Below are positions 1 through 13,856 of a DNA stretch of 64,000 nt, piece after piece. The stretch is taken from positions 1-64,000 of the forward strand of contig JAEUJY010000108.1 of the NCBI GenBank assembly GCA_016794525.1, read 5' to 3'. Position 1 is the first letter of the stretch, and every line of letters starts with the position of its first letter. The notes beneath the pieces were generated by a model. That model saw only the letters and a program-made list of their open reading frames with translations, searched no databases and was not told the DNA's origin. The DNA comes from Myxococcales bacterium (GTDB lineage: Bacteria; Myxococcota_A; Polyangia; Haliangiales; Haliangiaceae). Both the position numbers and the translations under genes were made by a program.

Positions 1-2
1 TC

Positions 3-422
3 GCCGCCGCCCAGGTCGCCGCGCCGATCGTCCCGTCGACGCGCCCCACCGCGACCACGCTCGAGATGCCGCTGCTGGTGACCACCGGCGGCGCGCCGCC
101 GGTGCCGCCCGCCGAGCCGGTCGCCGACGACGGCGCCGGCAAGACGCTCGTGATGACCGCCGTCGCCGCGCCCGACGAGGCGACCGACGGCGGTGGGGCG
201 CCGGTGGTCGATCTCGGCCCGCCCCCCGCCGAGGCGATCCCCGAGGAGCTGGCCGACGACGGCCGCCGCACCACCGTGATGGCCGCGGTCGACATCGAGG
301 CCATCGTCGCCGCCAGCGCCGACGCGACGCCGGCCGACGGCGGCGACGACGAGGCCGCGCCGGCCAGCGGCGGCGGCGACAAGAAGAAGCCGGCGCGCGG
401 CAAGCGCAAGCGCGGCCGCTGA
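3..422 (+). CDS. C-terminal end of an unrecognised low-complexity protein (5' partial)
   Basis: The frame is already open at the window edge, so the N-terminus and any folded domain lie outside. The visible 139 residues are rich in Ala, Pro, Asp and Gly and look disordered. A short motif recurs (TLVM, then TTVM, each followed by an Ala-rich stretch) and the chain ends in a basic tail (KKKPARGKRKRGR). The stop shares one base with the next start (TGATG), suggesting coupled translation with the carboxypeptidase gene. I do not recognise the family. Spaced Thr motifs in a disordered tail would suit phosphorylation, but that is a guess. Confidence 0.6.
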   Translation, partial: AAAQVAAPIVPSTRPTATTLEMPLLVTTGGAPPVPPAEPVADDGAGKTLVMTAVAAPDEATDGGGAPVVDLGPPPAEAIPEELADDGRRTTVMAAVDIEAIVAASADATPADGGDDEAAPASGGGDKKKPARGKRKRGR

Positions 423-1366
423 TGCGCGGCGTGCGCCCGGCGTCGATCGACTGGATCGTGCCGCCGGCGGTGCGGGCGGGCGACGTCGTCGGCGTGTGCG
501 CGCCGTCCGGGCCGATCCGCCCCGCGCGCTTCGACCGCGGGCTGGCGCTCCTGGCGCCGCACCTGCGGCTGACGATGGGCGACGACGTGCGCGCCGACGC
601 CGGCTACCTGGCCGGCGACGATCGCCGCCGCGCCGACGAGCTGACCCGGCTGCTCCGCGATCCCGACGTGCGGGCGATCCTGGTGGCCCGCGGCGGCTAC
701 GGCATCACCCGCATGCTGGGCGACGTCGACCCGGCGTGGCTGCGCGCCGATCCCAAGCCGATCGTCGCGTTCTCCGACGGCACCGCGCTCCTGGCGTGGG
801 CGGCGCTGGCCGGCGTGCGCGCCATCCACGGCCCCGTGGTCAGCCAGCTCGGCGACCTGCCCGAGGACGACGTGCGGGCGCTGGTGCGCGCCGTCACCGA
901 TCCGCGGCCGGCCGGCACCGTCGCGCAGCTGGCGCCGCTGGTCGACGCCGCGCCGATCGCCGGCGCGCTGGTGCCGGCCAACCTCAAGATGCTGGCCCAC
1001 CAGATCGCCACGCCGTGGCAGATCGATCCCGCCGACGCGGTGCTGCTGCTCGAGGAGGTCGGCGAGAAGCCGTACGCGATCGATCGCGATCTCACGCAGC
1101 TGGCGCTGGCCGGCCTGCTGACGCCGCGCGCGGTGGTGCTCGGCGATCTCACCCGCTGCACCGAGCCGGCCTCCGCGCCGGGCATGGTCGACGATGCGGG
1201 GCCGGCCCGGGCGGTGGTGGCCGAGCGGCTGGCCGCGTACCGGGTGCCGGCGTGGCGGGGCGCGCCGGTGGGGCACGGCGCGCGCAACCTCGCGTTGCCG
1301 ATGGGCGCGCGGGTCGAGATCGACGCCACCGGCCGCTTCGCGGTGCTCGACGCCGCGGTGCGCTGA
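422..1366 (+). CDS. LD-carboxypeptidase (peptidase family S66, LdcA-like)
   Basis: Predicted to cleave the L,D bond that releases the terminal D-Ala from murein tetrapeptides, in cytoplasmic peptidoglycan recycling. The 314 residues match the family's usual length. Family signatures are visible in order: VARGGYGITRML near residue 88, the nucleophile motif AFSDGTALL with Ser118, LLLEEVGEKPYAIDR near 208-221 with the acidic catalytic residue, and a C-terminal GHGARNLALPMG carrying the His. These are the Ser-Glu-His elements of S66 enzymes. No signal peptide is seen, which fits a cytoplasmic enzyme. The start codon overlaps the preceding stop. The sequence does not separate LdcA from microcin-resistance (MccF-type) relatives, but the simple length favours LdcA. 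Confidence 0.9.
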   Translation: MRGVRPASIDWIVPPAVRAGDVVGVCAPSGPIRPARFDRGLALLAPHLRLTMGDDVRADAGYLAGDDRRRADELTRLLRDPDVRAILVARGGYGITRMLGDVDPAWLRADPKPIVAFSDGTALLAWAALAGVRAIHGPVVSQLGDLPEDDVRALVRAVTDPRPAGTVAQLAPLVDAAPIAGALVPANLKMLAHQIATPWQIDPADAVLLLEEVGEKPYAIDRDLTQLALAGLLTPRAVVLGDLTRCTEPASAPGMVDDAGPARAVVAERLAAYRVPAWRGAPVGHGARNLALPMGARVEIDATGRFAVLDAAVR

Positions 1367-1469
1367 CCGCGGCCGACGCCGCGGCCGACACCGCGCGGCG
1401 CGAAAGTTTGGATCGGCTGCGGCGTTGGTGCGTACGAAGCCACCAACCGCCGCCACCGGGAGCCTCCGC

Positions 1470-2144
1470 ATGTCCGCACGTCGCCTCGCCCTCCTCGCCG
1501 TCCTCGCGACCACCGCCGTCGCGCCGCGCATCGCCGCCGCCGACTGCTACGACGAGACCTGCCGCGAGGCGCGCGATCGCGAGTGGTCGCGGCCGCGCTT
1601 CGAGGGCGGCTTCGGCCTGCTCGCCGGCAGCTACACGGTGTCGTCGGTCCACGGCGGCGGCGTCGGCCTCCACGTCGACGGCGGGGTGCGCATGGGGCGG
1701 CTCGCGCTGCTCGGCGAGTACGACTTCCTCTCGATCGGCCAGGACGCGTACACCTACGACGACCCCATCCGCGGCGTGCTCCACCGCGTCGGCGCCAACG
1801 CGCGCTACTCGGTGGCGGCGTTCGGCGGCCGCGCCGTGCCGATCCGCGGCGACATCTGGGTCGAAGGCGGCATCGGCAGCCAGCTCGTGCAGTGGAACGG
1901 CGGCGGCGAGCTGTCGCGCCGCGATCTCGCGTTCGGCGTCGGCGGTCAGATGACCGTGCGGATCGCCGGCGGCAAGCGCCCCAACTACCTCGGCTTCTAC
2001 TACGCGTTCCGCGGCCTGCTCGCGCGCGACCCGTTCCCCAACAAGGACATGCCGACCTGCGCCGGTCCGTGCGACACGCCCACCGGCCCCTCCGCCTGGG
2101 ACACCGGCGCCTTCTTCAACTTCGGCGTCGTCTTCTCGCGCTGA
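1470..2144 (+). CDS. small exported protein, probable outer-membrane beta-barrel
   Basis: A 224-residue protein with a clear signal peptide (MSARRLALLAVLATTAVAP, cleavage probably after AAA near residue 24). The mature part begins with a Cys pair and then shows alternating Gly/aromatic/hydrophobic stretches (GGFGLLAGSYTVSSV, LGFYYAFRGL) typical of a small beta-barrel, ending in FFNFGVVFSR. A longer upstream open frame was rejected because the signal peptide begins at this ATG. The 3' end runs straight into a long hexanucleotide array, as for the OmpA gene at 16072-18591. No family name can be assigned. Confidence 0.75.
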   Translation: MSARRLALLAVLATTAVAPRIAAADCYDETCREARDREWSRPRFEGGFGLLAGSYTVSSVHGGGVGLHVDGGVRMGRLALLGEYDFLSIGQDAYTYDDPIRGVLHRVGANARYSVAAFGGRAVPIRGDIWVEGGIGSQLVQWNGGGELSRRDLAFGVGGQMTVRIAGGKRPNYLGFYYAFRGLLARDPFPNKDMPTCAGPCDTPTGPSAWDTGAFFNFGVVFSR

Positions 2145-2153
2145 CGAGTTGCC

Positions 2154-2421
<268 letters not shown>

Positions 2422-2502
2422 ACTCCCCGTCGGTCCCCGCCTCCGTGTTCCCCACACCACCGCCACCACCGCCACCACCGACATCCGCCGTGTCGCGCCC
2501 AT

Positions 2503-2560
2503 GTCGGACTCCCGTCCGACTGTCGGCGCGCCGTCCGACACTCCCGTCAACCCTGACGGC
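2503..2560. repeat. cluster of small hairpins after the hexamer array
   Basis: Several short inverted repeats lie close together. The clearest is GTCGGAC-tccc-GTCCGAC at 2503-2520. It is followed by a second GTCGG/CCGTCCGAC pairing and by CGTCA-accc-TGACG near 2547-2560. None is followed by a T-run on the plus strand. They may help end or protect transcripts of the upstream gene. Confidence 0.4.
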
Positions 2561-2589
2561 GCCGCGTCAGCGCGCGCCCGTCAGACGGC

Positions 2590-2625
2590 AAAAAAAAGCG
2601 CTGCACCGGGGGGACGGTGCAGCGC
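2590..2625 (-). terminator. Rho-independent terminator on the minus strand
   Basis: A perfect 11-bp stem (GCGCTGCACCG at 2598-2608 with CGGTGCAGCGC at 2615-2625) closes a 6-base loop. Eight A on the plus strand at 2590-2597 become eight U directly after the stem on a leftward transcript. This is the textbook form and the only one I found in the window. No minus-strand gene ends here; the nearest sequence to the right is gene-free to ruvX. Confidence 0.85.
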
Positions 2626-3079
2626 AGGCGCAGATCACGACACGCTACTGGTTGCCTCAAGTGGGAGGGGGATGCCGACAGGGATGAGGGGAGGGACCAA
2701 GCCGGCGCCACCGAGTCGAAATTTTCGCGTGTCGTGTCGCGCGTGTTGAAGTGGGGTTCCTCGTGGTGAGGGTTCGTGGCAGTAACCGGAGCGGGGCGGC
2801 GAGAATTTCAGCTCATCGTCCGCTTCGTGCTTCTCATCTAGAGCAACAGCCGTTCCAACTCCAAAGCCGTGCGGCGTCGACCAGGCTTCGCGCCCTTAGC
2901 GCCGGTTCTGTGTCACACCGTCACCATCTGGTGACGAAGTGGCTAGGGGAGGCGCCACACCCCTGATGACTTGGCACCGCAGGGGGATGGCAACTCGACT
3001 CGCCACTGATCGACTTTCACCGGCCGGAGTTACCGCCGAGCTGTACTCCCGACCGCGCCGGTCGTGCTACTCAGCCGCC
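2626..3079 (-). other. gene-free stretch, candidate small RNA locus read leftward
   Basis: About 450 bases with visibly lower G+C than the surroundings and no convincing protein frame on either strand. It lies directly upstream, on the minus strand, of the terminator at 2590-2625, so a leftward transcript must start somewhere here. It does not match tmRNA, RNase P, SRP or 6S RNA signatures that I can recognise. It also holds a GTCACC/GGTGAC palindrome at 2920-2935 and must contain the ruvX promoter on the other strand. Strand and role are inferred from the terminator alone. Confidence 0.4.
2920..2935. promoter_or_regulatory. operator-like palindrome GTCACC-N4-GGTGAC
   Basis: A perfect 6-bp inverted repeat about 145 bases before the ruvX start, preceded by another GTCAC at 2912-2916. 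A near copy with a 5-base spacer lies 39 bases before the membrane protein gene at 38247. Either could bind a dimeric regulator; no known family is assigned. Confidence 0.35.
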
Positions 3080-3505
3080 GTGCGCGCCCTCGGACTCGAT
3101 GTCGGCTCCAAGACGATCGGCGTGGCGATCTCGGACGAGCTGGGCCTGGCCGCACACCCCGACCACGTGATCGCGCGCAAGGGCACGGCGGCCGACGTCA
3201 GCGCCATCGTGGCACTGTGCCAGGCCCGCGCGGTCGAGGCGGTCGTGGTCGGCATGCCGTTCGAGCTGTCGGGCGCGGTCGGGCTGCGCGGCCGCCGCGT
3301 GCAGGTGCTGATCGACGCGCTGCGCGCCGCGCTGCCGCCGGCGCTGCCGATCCACGAGGTCGACGAGCGCTTCACCACCGCGCTGGCCGAGCGCGTGCTC
3401 CTGGCCGGCGACGTCTCGCGCGCGCGCCGCAAGGACGTGATCGACAAGCAGGCCGCCGCGGTCATCCTGCAGGGCTGGCTCGATGGCCAGCGCCGCCGCG
3501 AATAA
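3080..3505 (+). CDS. ruvX: putative pre-16S rRNA nuclease / Holliday junction resolvase YqgF
   Basis: A 141-residue RNase H-fold nuclease that in other bacteria processes the 5' end of 16S rRNA (YqgF) and has been proposed to resolve Holliday junctions. GTG at 3080 is chosen because the conserved first strand follows at once (GLDVGSKTIGVAISD, first metal-binding Asp). Other family marks are VVVGMPFELSG, DERFTTALAE and the C-terminal KDVIDKQAAAVILQGWL with the last catalytic Asp. The longer frame upstream to 2939 adds unlike sequence. mltG follows 42 bases behind; the yqgF-mltG pairing is seen in many genomes. Length is typical. Confidence 0.92.
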   Translation: MRALGLDVGSKTIGVAISDELGLAAHPDHVIARKGTAADVSAIVALCQARAVEAVVVGMPFELSGAVGLRGRRVQVLIDALRAALPPALPIHEVDERFTTALAERVLLAGDVSRARRKDVIDKQAAAVILQGWLDGQRRRE

Positions 3506-3533
3506 CCACCCGGCGTCACGCCGTTGCTCGATG

Positions 3534-3539
3534 TAGAGT
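3534..3539 (+). promoter_or_regulatory. -10 box TAGAGT before mltG
   Basis: TAGAGT ends 8 bases before the chosen ATG, with no ribosome-binding site between, so transcription would begin at or beside the start codon. Confidence 0.45.
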
Positions 3540-3547
3540 CCGCCCCG

Positions 3548-4681
3548 ATGGCCCGTAAGCCGTTCCGCATCGCCCTCATCGTGGTCGCGTCCACGGTGGC
3601 CCTGGCCCTCGCCATCGCCGGGTTCTTCGCGTACCGCGTCTACCACTACCCCGACACCCGCCACGGCGGCCGCGGCGAGGACGTCGCGATCACGATCAAG
3701 CGCGGCATGACGTTCCCGCAGATCACCAAGCTGCTGGCCGCCAACCACGTCATCGATCACCCGCTGTACTTCCGCATCTACGGCATGCGCCGGGGCGCCA
3801 CCACCGCGGTCAAGCCGGGCGACTACGTGCTGCGCGACAACCTCACGCCGCGCGAGGTGCTCGACGCGCTGGTCGCCGGCGTCCGCGAGCGCTCGGTCGC
3901 GGTGACGTTGCCCGAGGGCAAGCACATGCTGGAGTTCTTCCAGCTGCTGGAAGAGGCCGGGGTCGCCAAGGCCGCCGAGCTCGAGGTCCTGGCCCGCGAT
4001 CCCAAGTTCCTCACCGCCCACGCGATCGCCGGCGACACCGTCGACGGCTACCTGTTCCCCGACACCTACCAGTTCGTCGTCCCGACCCCGCCGGCCAAGG
4101 TGCTCGAGCGGCTGATCAACGCCCACCGCAAGGCGTGGAACGCCGCGGCGCGCGAGCACGGCAAGGCGCTGGCCCGGCTCAAGGATCGGCTCAAGTGGAG
4201 CGATCGCGACGTGCTGATCCTGGCGTCGATCGTCGAGAAGGAGGCGGTCGAGGCCGACGAGCGGCCGCGCATCGCGCAGGTGTTCATCAACCGCCTGACC
4301 TCGCCGTCGTTCAAGCCCAAGAAGCTCGAGACCGATCCGACGATCCGCTACGGCTGCCTGGTGCCGGTGATCAAGAGCCAGGCGTGCAAGGACTGGCTGG
4401 CGATGTGCCCGCCCGACAAGCCCGGCTGCGAGCGGCTGCACCGCGCCCAGCTGGTCGACGCCGACAACCCGTACAACAGCTACCAGCACGAGGGCCTGCC
4501 GCCGGGGCCGATCTGCAACCCCGGCAAGTCGTCGATCGCCGCCGCGTTCGATCCCGACGGCTCGGACTACTTCTTCTTCGTCGCCCGCGACGCCCGCCAC
4601 CACGCGTTCTCCAAGACCGTCGCCGAGCACGAGCGCGCGGTCGAGCAGTACAAGCAGTGGCGCGCCAGCGGCGACCCGTGA
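3548..4681 (+). CDS. mltG: endolytic murein transglycosylase MltG (YceG-like)
   Basis: Cleaves nascent glycan strands and so sets their length; acts at the outer face of the inner membrane. The 377 residues carry one N-terminal membrane helix (about 5-27), a LysM-like region, and the YceG domain. The catalytic Glu is E230 in LASIVEKEAVEADERPRIA, and GLPPGPICNPG near the end is the usual family motif. Between these lies an extra Cys-rich segment (Cys in YGCLVP, QACKD, AMCPPD, PGCER) that most homologues lack and that may form disulfides in the periplasm. The start at 3548 gives the best membrane anchor. A hairpin repeat follows the stop. Confidence 0.93.
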   Translation: MARKPFRIALIVVASTVALALAIAGFFAYRVYHYPDTRHGGRGEDVAITIKRGMTFPQITKLLAANHVIDHPLYFRIYGMRRGATTAVKPGDYVLRDNLTPREVLDALVAGVRERSVAVTLPEGKHMLEFFQLLEEAGVAKAAELEVLARDPKFLTAHAIAGDTVDGYLFPDTYQFVVPTPPAKVLERLINAHRKAWNAAAREHGKALARLKDRLKWSDRDVLILASIVEKEAVEADERPRIAQVFINRLTSPSFKPKKLETDPTIRYGCLVPVIKSQACKDWLAMCPPDKPGCERLHRAQLVDADNPYNSYQHEGLPPGPICNPGKSSIAAAFDPDGSDYFFFVARDARHHAFSKTVAEHERAVEQYKQWRASGDP

Positions 4682-4696
4682 GCTGGACTCCTTGGA

Positions 4697-4717
4697 AGGG
4701 GCTCTCGCAAAGCCCCT
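4697..4717. repeat. dispersed hairpin repeat, copy A
   Basis: AGGGGCT and AGCCCCT form a 7-bp stem around CTCGCAA, 15 bases after the mltG stop. The sequence aligns with the copy at 62576-62598 apart from the loop. The rest of 4682-4808 shows nothing else. Confidence 0.6.
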
Positions 4718-4808
4718 CAGGGCGCGTGAGCGCCGTGCGCCGGCTGTGCCGGTCGACGCCGGCCGATCTGTCGCTGGCGTGCGCCGGCCGCCGCGGCACG
4801 CTCGCCCC

Positions 4809-5162
4809 ATGCTGACCGCCGAAGCCGCCGCCGCGTTCGTCGCCGAGTGGATCGCCGCGTGGAACGCCCACGACCTCGAGCGTATCCTCGCCCACTGGGC
4901 CGACGACGCGACCTTCACCTCGCCGATCGCCGCGCGGCTGCTGGGCACCGACGGCACCGTCGTCGGCAAGCCGGCGCTGCGCGCCTACTGGCAGCGCGGC
5001 CTGGCCGCCAACCCCGACCTGCGGTTCGAGCTCGACCGCGTGCTGGTCGGCACCGACAGCCTGGTGATCGCCTACCGCAACCACCGCGGCCAGGCCTGCG
5101 GCGAGTGGCTGCGCCTCGACGCCGCCGGCCGCGCGATCGCCGGCGCCGCCCACTACGCCTGA
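4809..5162 (+). CDS. NTF2-like / SnoaL-like small protein
   Basis: A 117-residue single-domain protein with the NTF2/SnoaL cone-fold pattern: N-terminal helix ending in WIAAWNAHDLERILAHW, then DDATFTSPIA, a GKPALRAYWQRGL helix, and two strands carrying VLVGTDSLVIAY and GEWLRLDAAGR. Such proteins bind small ligands or act as isomerases or cyclases, and the substrate cannot be read from sequence. It stands alone between mltG and a convergent lipoprotein gene. Confidence 0.75.
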   Translation: MLTAEAAAAFVAEWIAAWNAHDLERILAHWADDATFTSPIAARLLGTDGTVVGKPALRAYWQRGLAANPDLRFELDRVLVGTDSLVIAYRNHRGQACGEWLRLDAAGRAIAGAAHYA

Positions 5163-5189
5163 GCGCGCCGCGGCGTCCCGCGAGCGGCG

Positions 5190-5807
5190 CTACGGCGTCG
5201 GCGGATCGCAGGTGAACGCGGCGGTGACGGTGAGCTGGCGATCGGGCTTGCTCGGCCACTGCAGCACGATCGTCGCGGTCGCCGCCGAGCCGTCGTACTC
5301 GATGAACAGCTTGTCGCCGTCGCCGATCGGATCGCGCTGGTTGTACGTGCCGACGCCGGGCCGCGTGTACTCGAGCAGCGGGCCGGTCTTCTTGTAGTTC
5401 TCGTACGTGAACGTCGGGTCGACGTGGCCGGTCAGCGCGACGTCGCTCGAGATCGCGAAGCTCGAGCCGTCGGGCAGGCACGCGCGGTAGAGCGTGCCGT
5501 CGCCGACCGCGAACCGCTTGGTCGCGACGGTGTGCAGCGCGCCGCACACCGCCGGGCCGGCGGTCATCGCCTGGTCGACGCCGTCGCCGGCGATCGTGAC
5601 GGTGGCCTTGCCCGGGCGCTGGTGCGGCGCGGCCGGGATGCAGCTGGCGGCGGTGGCGCCCGCGGCCATGCCGGTGCCGGGATCGACCGCGGCCGCCGGC
5701 GGGGTCGGCGTCGGGGCGGCGCCGCGGCCGACCGCGGCCCGGGGCTTGTCGTCGGACTTGCACGCCACCAGCGCCAGCGCGCAGGTCAGGCCGATCGCGG
5801 TGCGCAT
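5190..5807 (-). CDS. lipoprotein of unknown function
   Basis: 205 residues starting [19 protein letters not shown], a signal peptide with lipobox LVAC, so the mature protein is lipid-anchored at Cys16. An Ala/Pro-rich linker follows (about 25-55), then a compact domain of about 145 residues rich in beta-type segments ([39 protein letters not shown]) with four Cys that could pair. It converges on the NTF2-like gene and is divergent from prkA, with 108 bases between the starts. No family recognised. Confidence 0.7.
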   Translation of the reverse strand: MRTAIGLTCALALVACKSDDKPRAAVGRGAAPTPTPPAAAVDPGTGMAAGATAASCIPAAPHQRPGKATVTIAGDGVDQAMTAGPAVCGALHTVATKRFAVGDGTLYRACLPDGSSFAISSDVALTGHVDPTFTYENYKKTGPLLEYTRPGVGTYNQRDPIGDGDKLFIEYDGSAATATIVLQWPSKPDRQLTVTAAFTCDPPTP

Positions 5808-5903
5808 CGCCTGCGACGATACGTCGCCCGCGGCGGTGGTCACAAGGTCGGCCGTCGCCCGCCGATCGCGCGGCGCCCGGCCTGCCACCGCCGGTCGCCG
5901 TGG

Positions 5904-5909
5904 TAGCCT
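5904..5909 (+). promoter_or_regulatory. -10 box TAGCCT before prkA
   Basis: Lies 6 bases before the prkA ATG with no Shine-Dalgarno sequence, so it probably drives a leaderless transcript of the operon. No clear -35 element. Confidence 0.4.
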
Positions 5910-5915
5910 CGGACC

Positions 5916-7958
<2,043 letters not shown>

Positions 7959-7985
7959 TGAGCGATCCGCGCGGCGTGACGAGCC

Positions 7986-8040
7986 GAGGGTCTTTCGAAA
8001 AGACCCTCCCCCGGCATCCGCCGGGGCCCCCACCCGAAAC
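7986..8040 (-). repeat. dispersed hairpin repeat, copy B (two-module form)
   Basis: Two adjacent hairpins begin 27 bases after the prkA stop. The first is GAGGGTCTTT-cga-AAAGACCCTC (7986-8008). The second pairs CCCCGGC with GCCGGGG (about 8010-8027). CCCCACCCGAAAC follows. On the minus strand this reads GTTTCGGGTGGGGGCCCC, exactly as in the copy near 62545. It may attenuate transcription between prkA and the next gene. Confidence 0.8.
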
Positions 8041-8062
8041 GGCCCTGATCTCCTAAGCTACC

Positions 8063-8278
8063 ATGGACCCCCGAGGCAAACCCCCGGTCGCGATCGAGCT
8101 CAACGCCACGCTGGCGGAGCTGCTGGCCCGGATCTGCGCCGGCCAGGAGACCGAGGACTACCTCGGCGTGCTGTCGAAGGCGCTGGGGCTGTACGACCTG
8201 GCGCTGGCGGCGCGGCGGCGCGGCGACGCGGTGTGTTTCGTCAACAGCCGCGGCGAGGCGGCGGAGGTCGTCATCTAG
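8063..8278 (+). CDS. 71-residue protein between prkA and yeaH
   Basis: [20 protein letters not shown] starts a small, probably helical protein with a helix-rich core ([20 protein letters not shown]) and a short strand pair at the end ([17 protein letters not shown]). Its stop TAG abuts the yeaH ATG, so it is almost certainly translated with yeaH. A TAAGCT box lies 3 bases before the start. The form resembles small antitoxin-like or DNA-binding proteins only loosely. I do not recognise the family. Its fixed place between two conserved partners suggests a role in the PrkA-YeaH pathway. Confidence 0.7.
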   Translation: MDPRGKPPVAIELNATLAELLARICAGQETEDYLGVLSKALGLYDLALAARRRGDAVCFVNSRGEAAEVVI

Positions 8279-9391
<1,113 letters not shown>

Positions 9392-9392
9392 G

Positions 9393-10889
<1,497 letters not shown>

Positions 10890-10891
10890 CG

Positions 10892-11745
<854 letters not shown>

Positions 11746-11749
<4 letters not shown>

Positions 11750-12786
11750 CCCGGCGGGCGTGGGCGGCGGGGATGGCGACCGCGCTGGCGGGGATGGCGG
11801 CGCTCGCGGCGTGCGGCCGCGACGCCAAGCGCGAGGTCGCGCCCGAGCGCGTGGTGACCGCGCCCGGCCCGGTGGCGGCGACGATCGACGCGGGGCGCGC
11901 GGCGGTGGCCGCGGATCAGGCCGCGGGCGCCGCGGCGGCGTGCGATCCGGCGCCGCAGCCGTGGCGGTTCCCGGCGGTGGCGCGGGTGATCGCGGTCGGC
12001 GACGTCCACGGCGATCTGGGCGCGGTCCAGCACGTGCTGCGGGCGGCCGGCGTCGTCGACGCGGCGGGCGCGTGGACCGGCGGCGCGACCTGGGTGGTGC
12101 AGACCGGCGACGTGCTCGATCGCGGCGACGACGAGCAGGCGATCCTCGACTGGTTCGAGCGGCTCGAGCGCGACGCGGCCGCCGCGGGCGGGCGGTTCGT
12201 GTGGCTGCTCGGCAACCACGAGCTGATGAACGCCGCCGGCGATCTGCGCTACGTGACGCCGGGCGGCTTCAAGGACTTCGACGACGTGCCCGGCCTGCCG
12301 CTGGCCAGGTTCGCCGACGTGCCGGCCCAGGCCCGGGCGCGGGTCGCGGCGCTGGCCCCGGGCGGGCCGTACGCCAAGATCATGGCCGGGCAGAACTACG
12401 CCGCGGTCGTCGGCGACACGGTCTACGTCCACGGCGGCATCCGGCCCGGCTACGCCGACGGCATCCCGGCCGATCAGCCGGCGGCGCGCTGCTGGCTCGA
12501 CGGCGCGGGCACGCCGCCACCCCAGGCCCTGACCGACAGCGAGGGCCCGCTGTGGGATCGGTCGTACGCCCTGGCCGAGGCCGACTGTCCGGCGCTCGAG
12601 CGCGCGCTGGCCGAGCTCGGCGTCGCGCGCATGGTCATCGGCCACACGGTGCAGCCCAGCGGCATCTCCAGCGCCTGCGACGGCAAGGTGTGGCGGATCG
12701 ACGTCGGCCTGGCCAAGCTCTACGGCGGCCCGCACCAGGCCCTCGAGCTGACCGCCGCGGGCCCGACGATCATCGCGGCGCCGTGA
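11746..12786 (+). CDS. lipoprotein PPP-type phosphatase (Shewanella-like/Shelph type)
   Basis: 346 residues from a GTG that overlaps the PP2C stop. An N-terminal signal ends in a lipobox (MAALAAC), so the enzyme is probably anchored in the envelope. The calcineurin-like core has IAVGDVHGDLGAVQHVL, TGDVLDRGDDEQ, WLLGNHELMNAAGDLRYV and GHTVQPSG, giving the full PPP metal-site set. The NHELMN-GDLRYV stretch resembles Shewanella-like PPP phosphatases more than nucleases or 5'-nucleotidases. Substrate unknown; the context suggests phosphoprotein or phospho-ligand turnover linked to PrkA, though on the other side of the membrane. Confidence 0.85.
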
Positions 12787-12833
12787 CGAAGATTGCCACC
12801 GACCGCGGGCGCCACGCGGTGTCCAAGGCTGCG

Positions 12834-13853
12834 ATGCCTCCCCGCGGACCGCTCCTGCTCCTGCTCCTCGTCGCCGCGTGCGGCGCCCCGGCCCGGTTGC
12901 CGGCCGCGCCGATCATCGCGCAGGCCCGCGCGCTGCCGCCGCCGCCGCCGGTCGCCGCGCGGCTGGTGGTCAGCGCCGGCGTGCTGCGCGGCCAGCTCGC
13001 CGCCGGCCCGGTCACGCTGGCGGTGCCGCCCGGCGTGGCGACGACGACCGCCGCGTTGCTGTGCGTCGATCCCGACGGGATGACGGCGCTGCGCGCGGTC
13101 GAGGTCGGCCGCGACGCGGCGTTCGCCGACGCCGTGCGCGCCGGGCTGGCCGGCCTGGCGTTCACGCCGTGGGCCGAGGACGGCCAGGCGGTCGAGGTGT
13201 GCGCGCTGGTGGCGGTGACCCGCGCGGCCGGGGCGCGCGAGGTCGAGCTGTTGCCGGCGGCCGAGCGGCTGTTGCCGCCGCCGGTGGTGGCGCTCGGCGA
13301 GGTCACGCTGGCCGACGTCGCCCAGCCCTCGACGCCGGGCGTCGCGGTGGTCGAGCGCTGCGTCGACGCGGCCGGCGGCGCGCCCACCGCGACGTTGCTC
13401 CAGACCAGCGGCGACGCCGCCGTCGACGCGGGGCTCCTGTACGCGCGGATCAGCCGGCCGCCCGCGCCGCGGCCGGGCGACGCGGCGTGCGGGCTGGTGA
13501 CGGCGGTCGTCGGCGCGGCCCCGCTGGTCGCGCAGCCGGCGCTGGTCGCGCCGACCGTCGCCGATCCGCAGCGGGTCGCGGGCCGGGTCACCGTGTTCCC
13601 GGCGGTCGGCGTGCGCGATCAGATCGCGCTGCGGCGCGGCCCGCACGCGACCGAGTTGACGATCGGCGTGCGCCTGTGCGCCGCCGCCAGCGGCCGGGTC
13701 GAGCGCGTCGAGCTGCTGTCGTCGAGCGGGTTCCGCGGCTACGACCTCGATCTGATCAACGCGGTGGCCGCGTGGCGCTACCGCGCCGCGGCCGACGGCG
13801 GCCTGGCGCCGCTGTGCACGGTCGTGCAGTTCGGCTACCGCCAGCGCGACTGA
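12834..13853 (+). CDS. lipoprotein with TonB-like C-terminal repeats
   Basis: 339 residues with a signal peptide and lipobox (LLLLVAAC). Two copies of a TonB-C/AgmX-like module are visible: VERCVDAAGGAPTATLLQTS near 180 and the clearer VRLCAAASGRVERVELLSSS with YDLDLINAVAAWRYR at the end. Such modules dock to partner proteins in the periplasm. A Pro-run linker (PPPPPV) follows the lipid anchor. The gene is 47 bases behind the phosphatase and converges on the NAD-kinase-like gene with a 3-base gap. Function unknown. Confidence 0.75.
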   Translation: MPPRGPLLLLLLVAACGAPARLPAAPIIAQARALPPPPPVAARLVVSAGVLRGQLAAGPVTLAVPPGVATTTAALLCVDPDGMTALRAVEVGRDAAFADAVRAGLAGLAFTPWAEDGQAVEVCALVAVTRAAGAREVELLPAAERLLPPPVVALGEVTLADVAQPSTPGVAVVERCVDAAGGAPTATLLQTSGDAAVDAGLLYARISRPPAPRPGDAACGLVTAVVGAAPLVAQPALVAPTVADPQRVAGRVTVFPAVGVRDQIALRRGPHATELTIGVRLCAAASGRVERVELLSSSGFRGYDLDLINAVAAWRYRAAADGGLAPLCTVVQFGYRQRD

Positions 13854-13856
13854 CCG

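Noticed and set aside
1194-1469. Extended N-terminus for the small barrel protein
   Set aside because: It would run inside the LD-carboxypeptidase gene and put a signal peptide in the middle of the protein.
2751-2966. A 71-codon plus-strand frame in the gene-free stretch
   Set aside because: Arg/Ser-rich composition with no domain, weak start, and it overlaps the candidate RNA and operator region.
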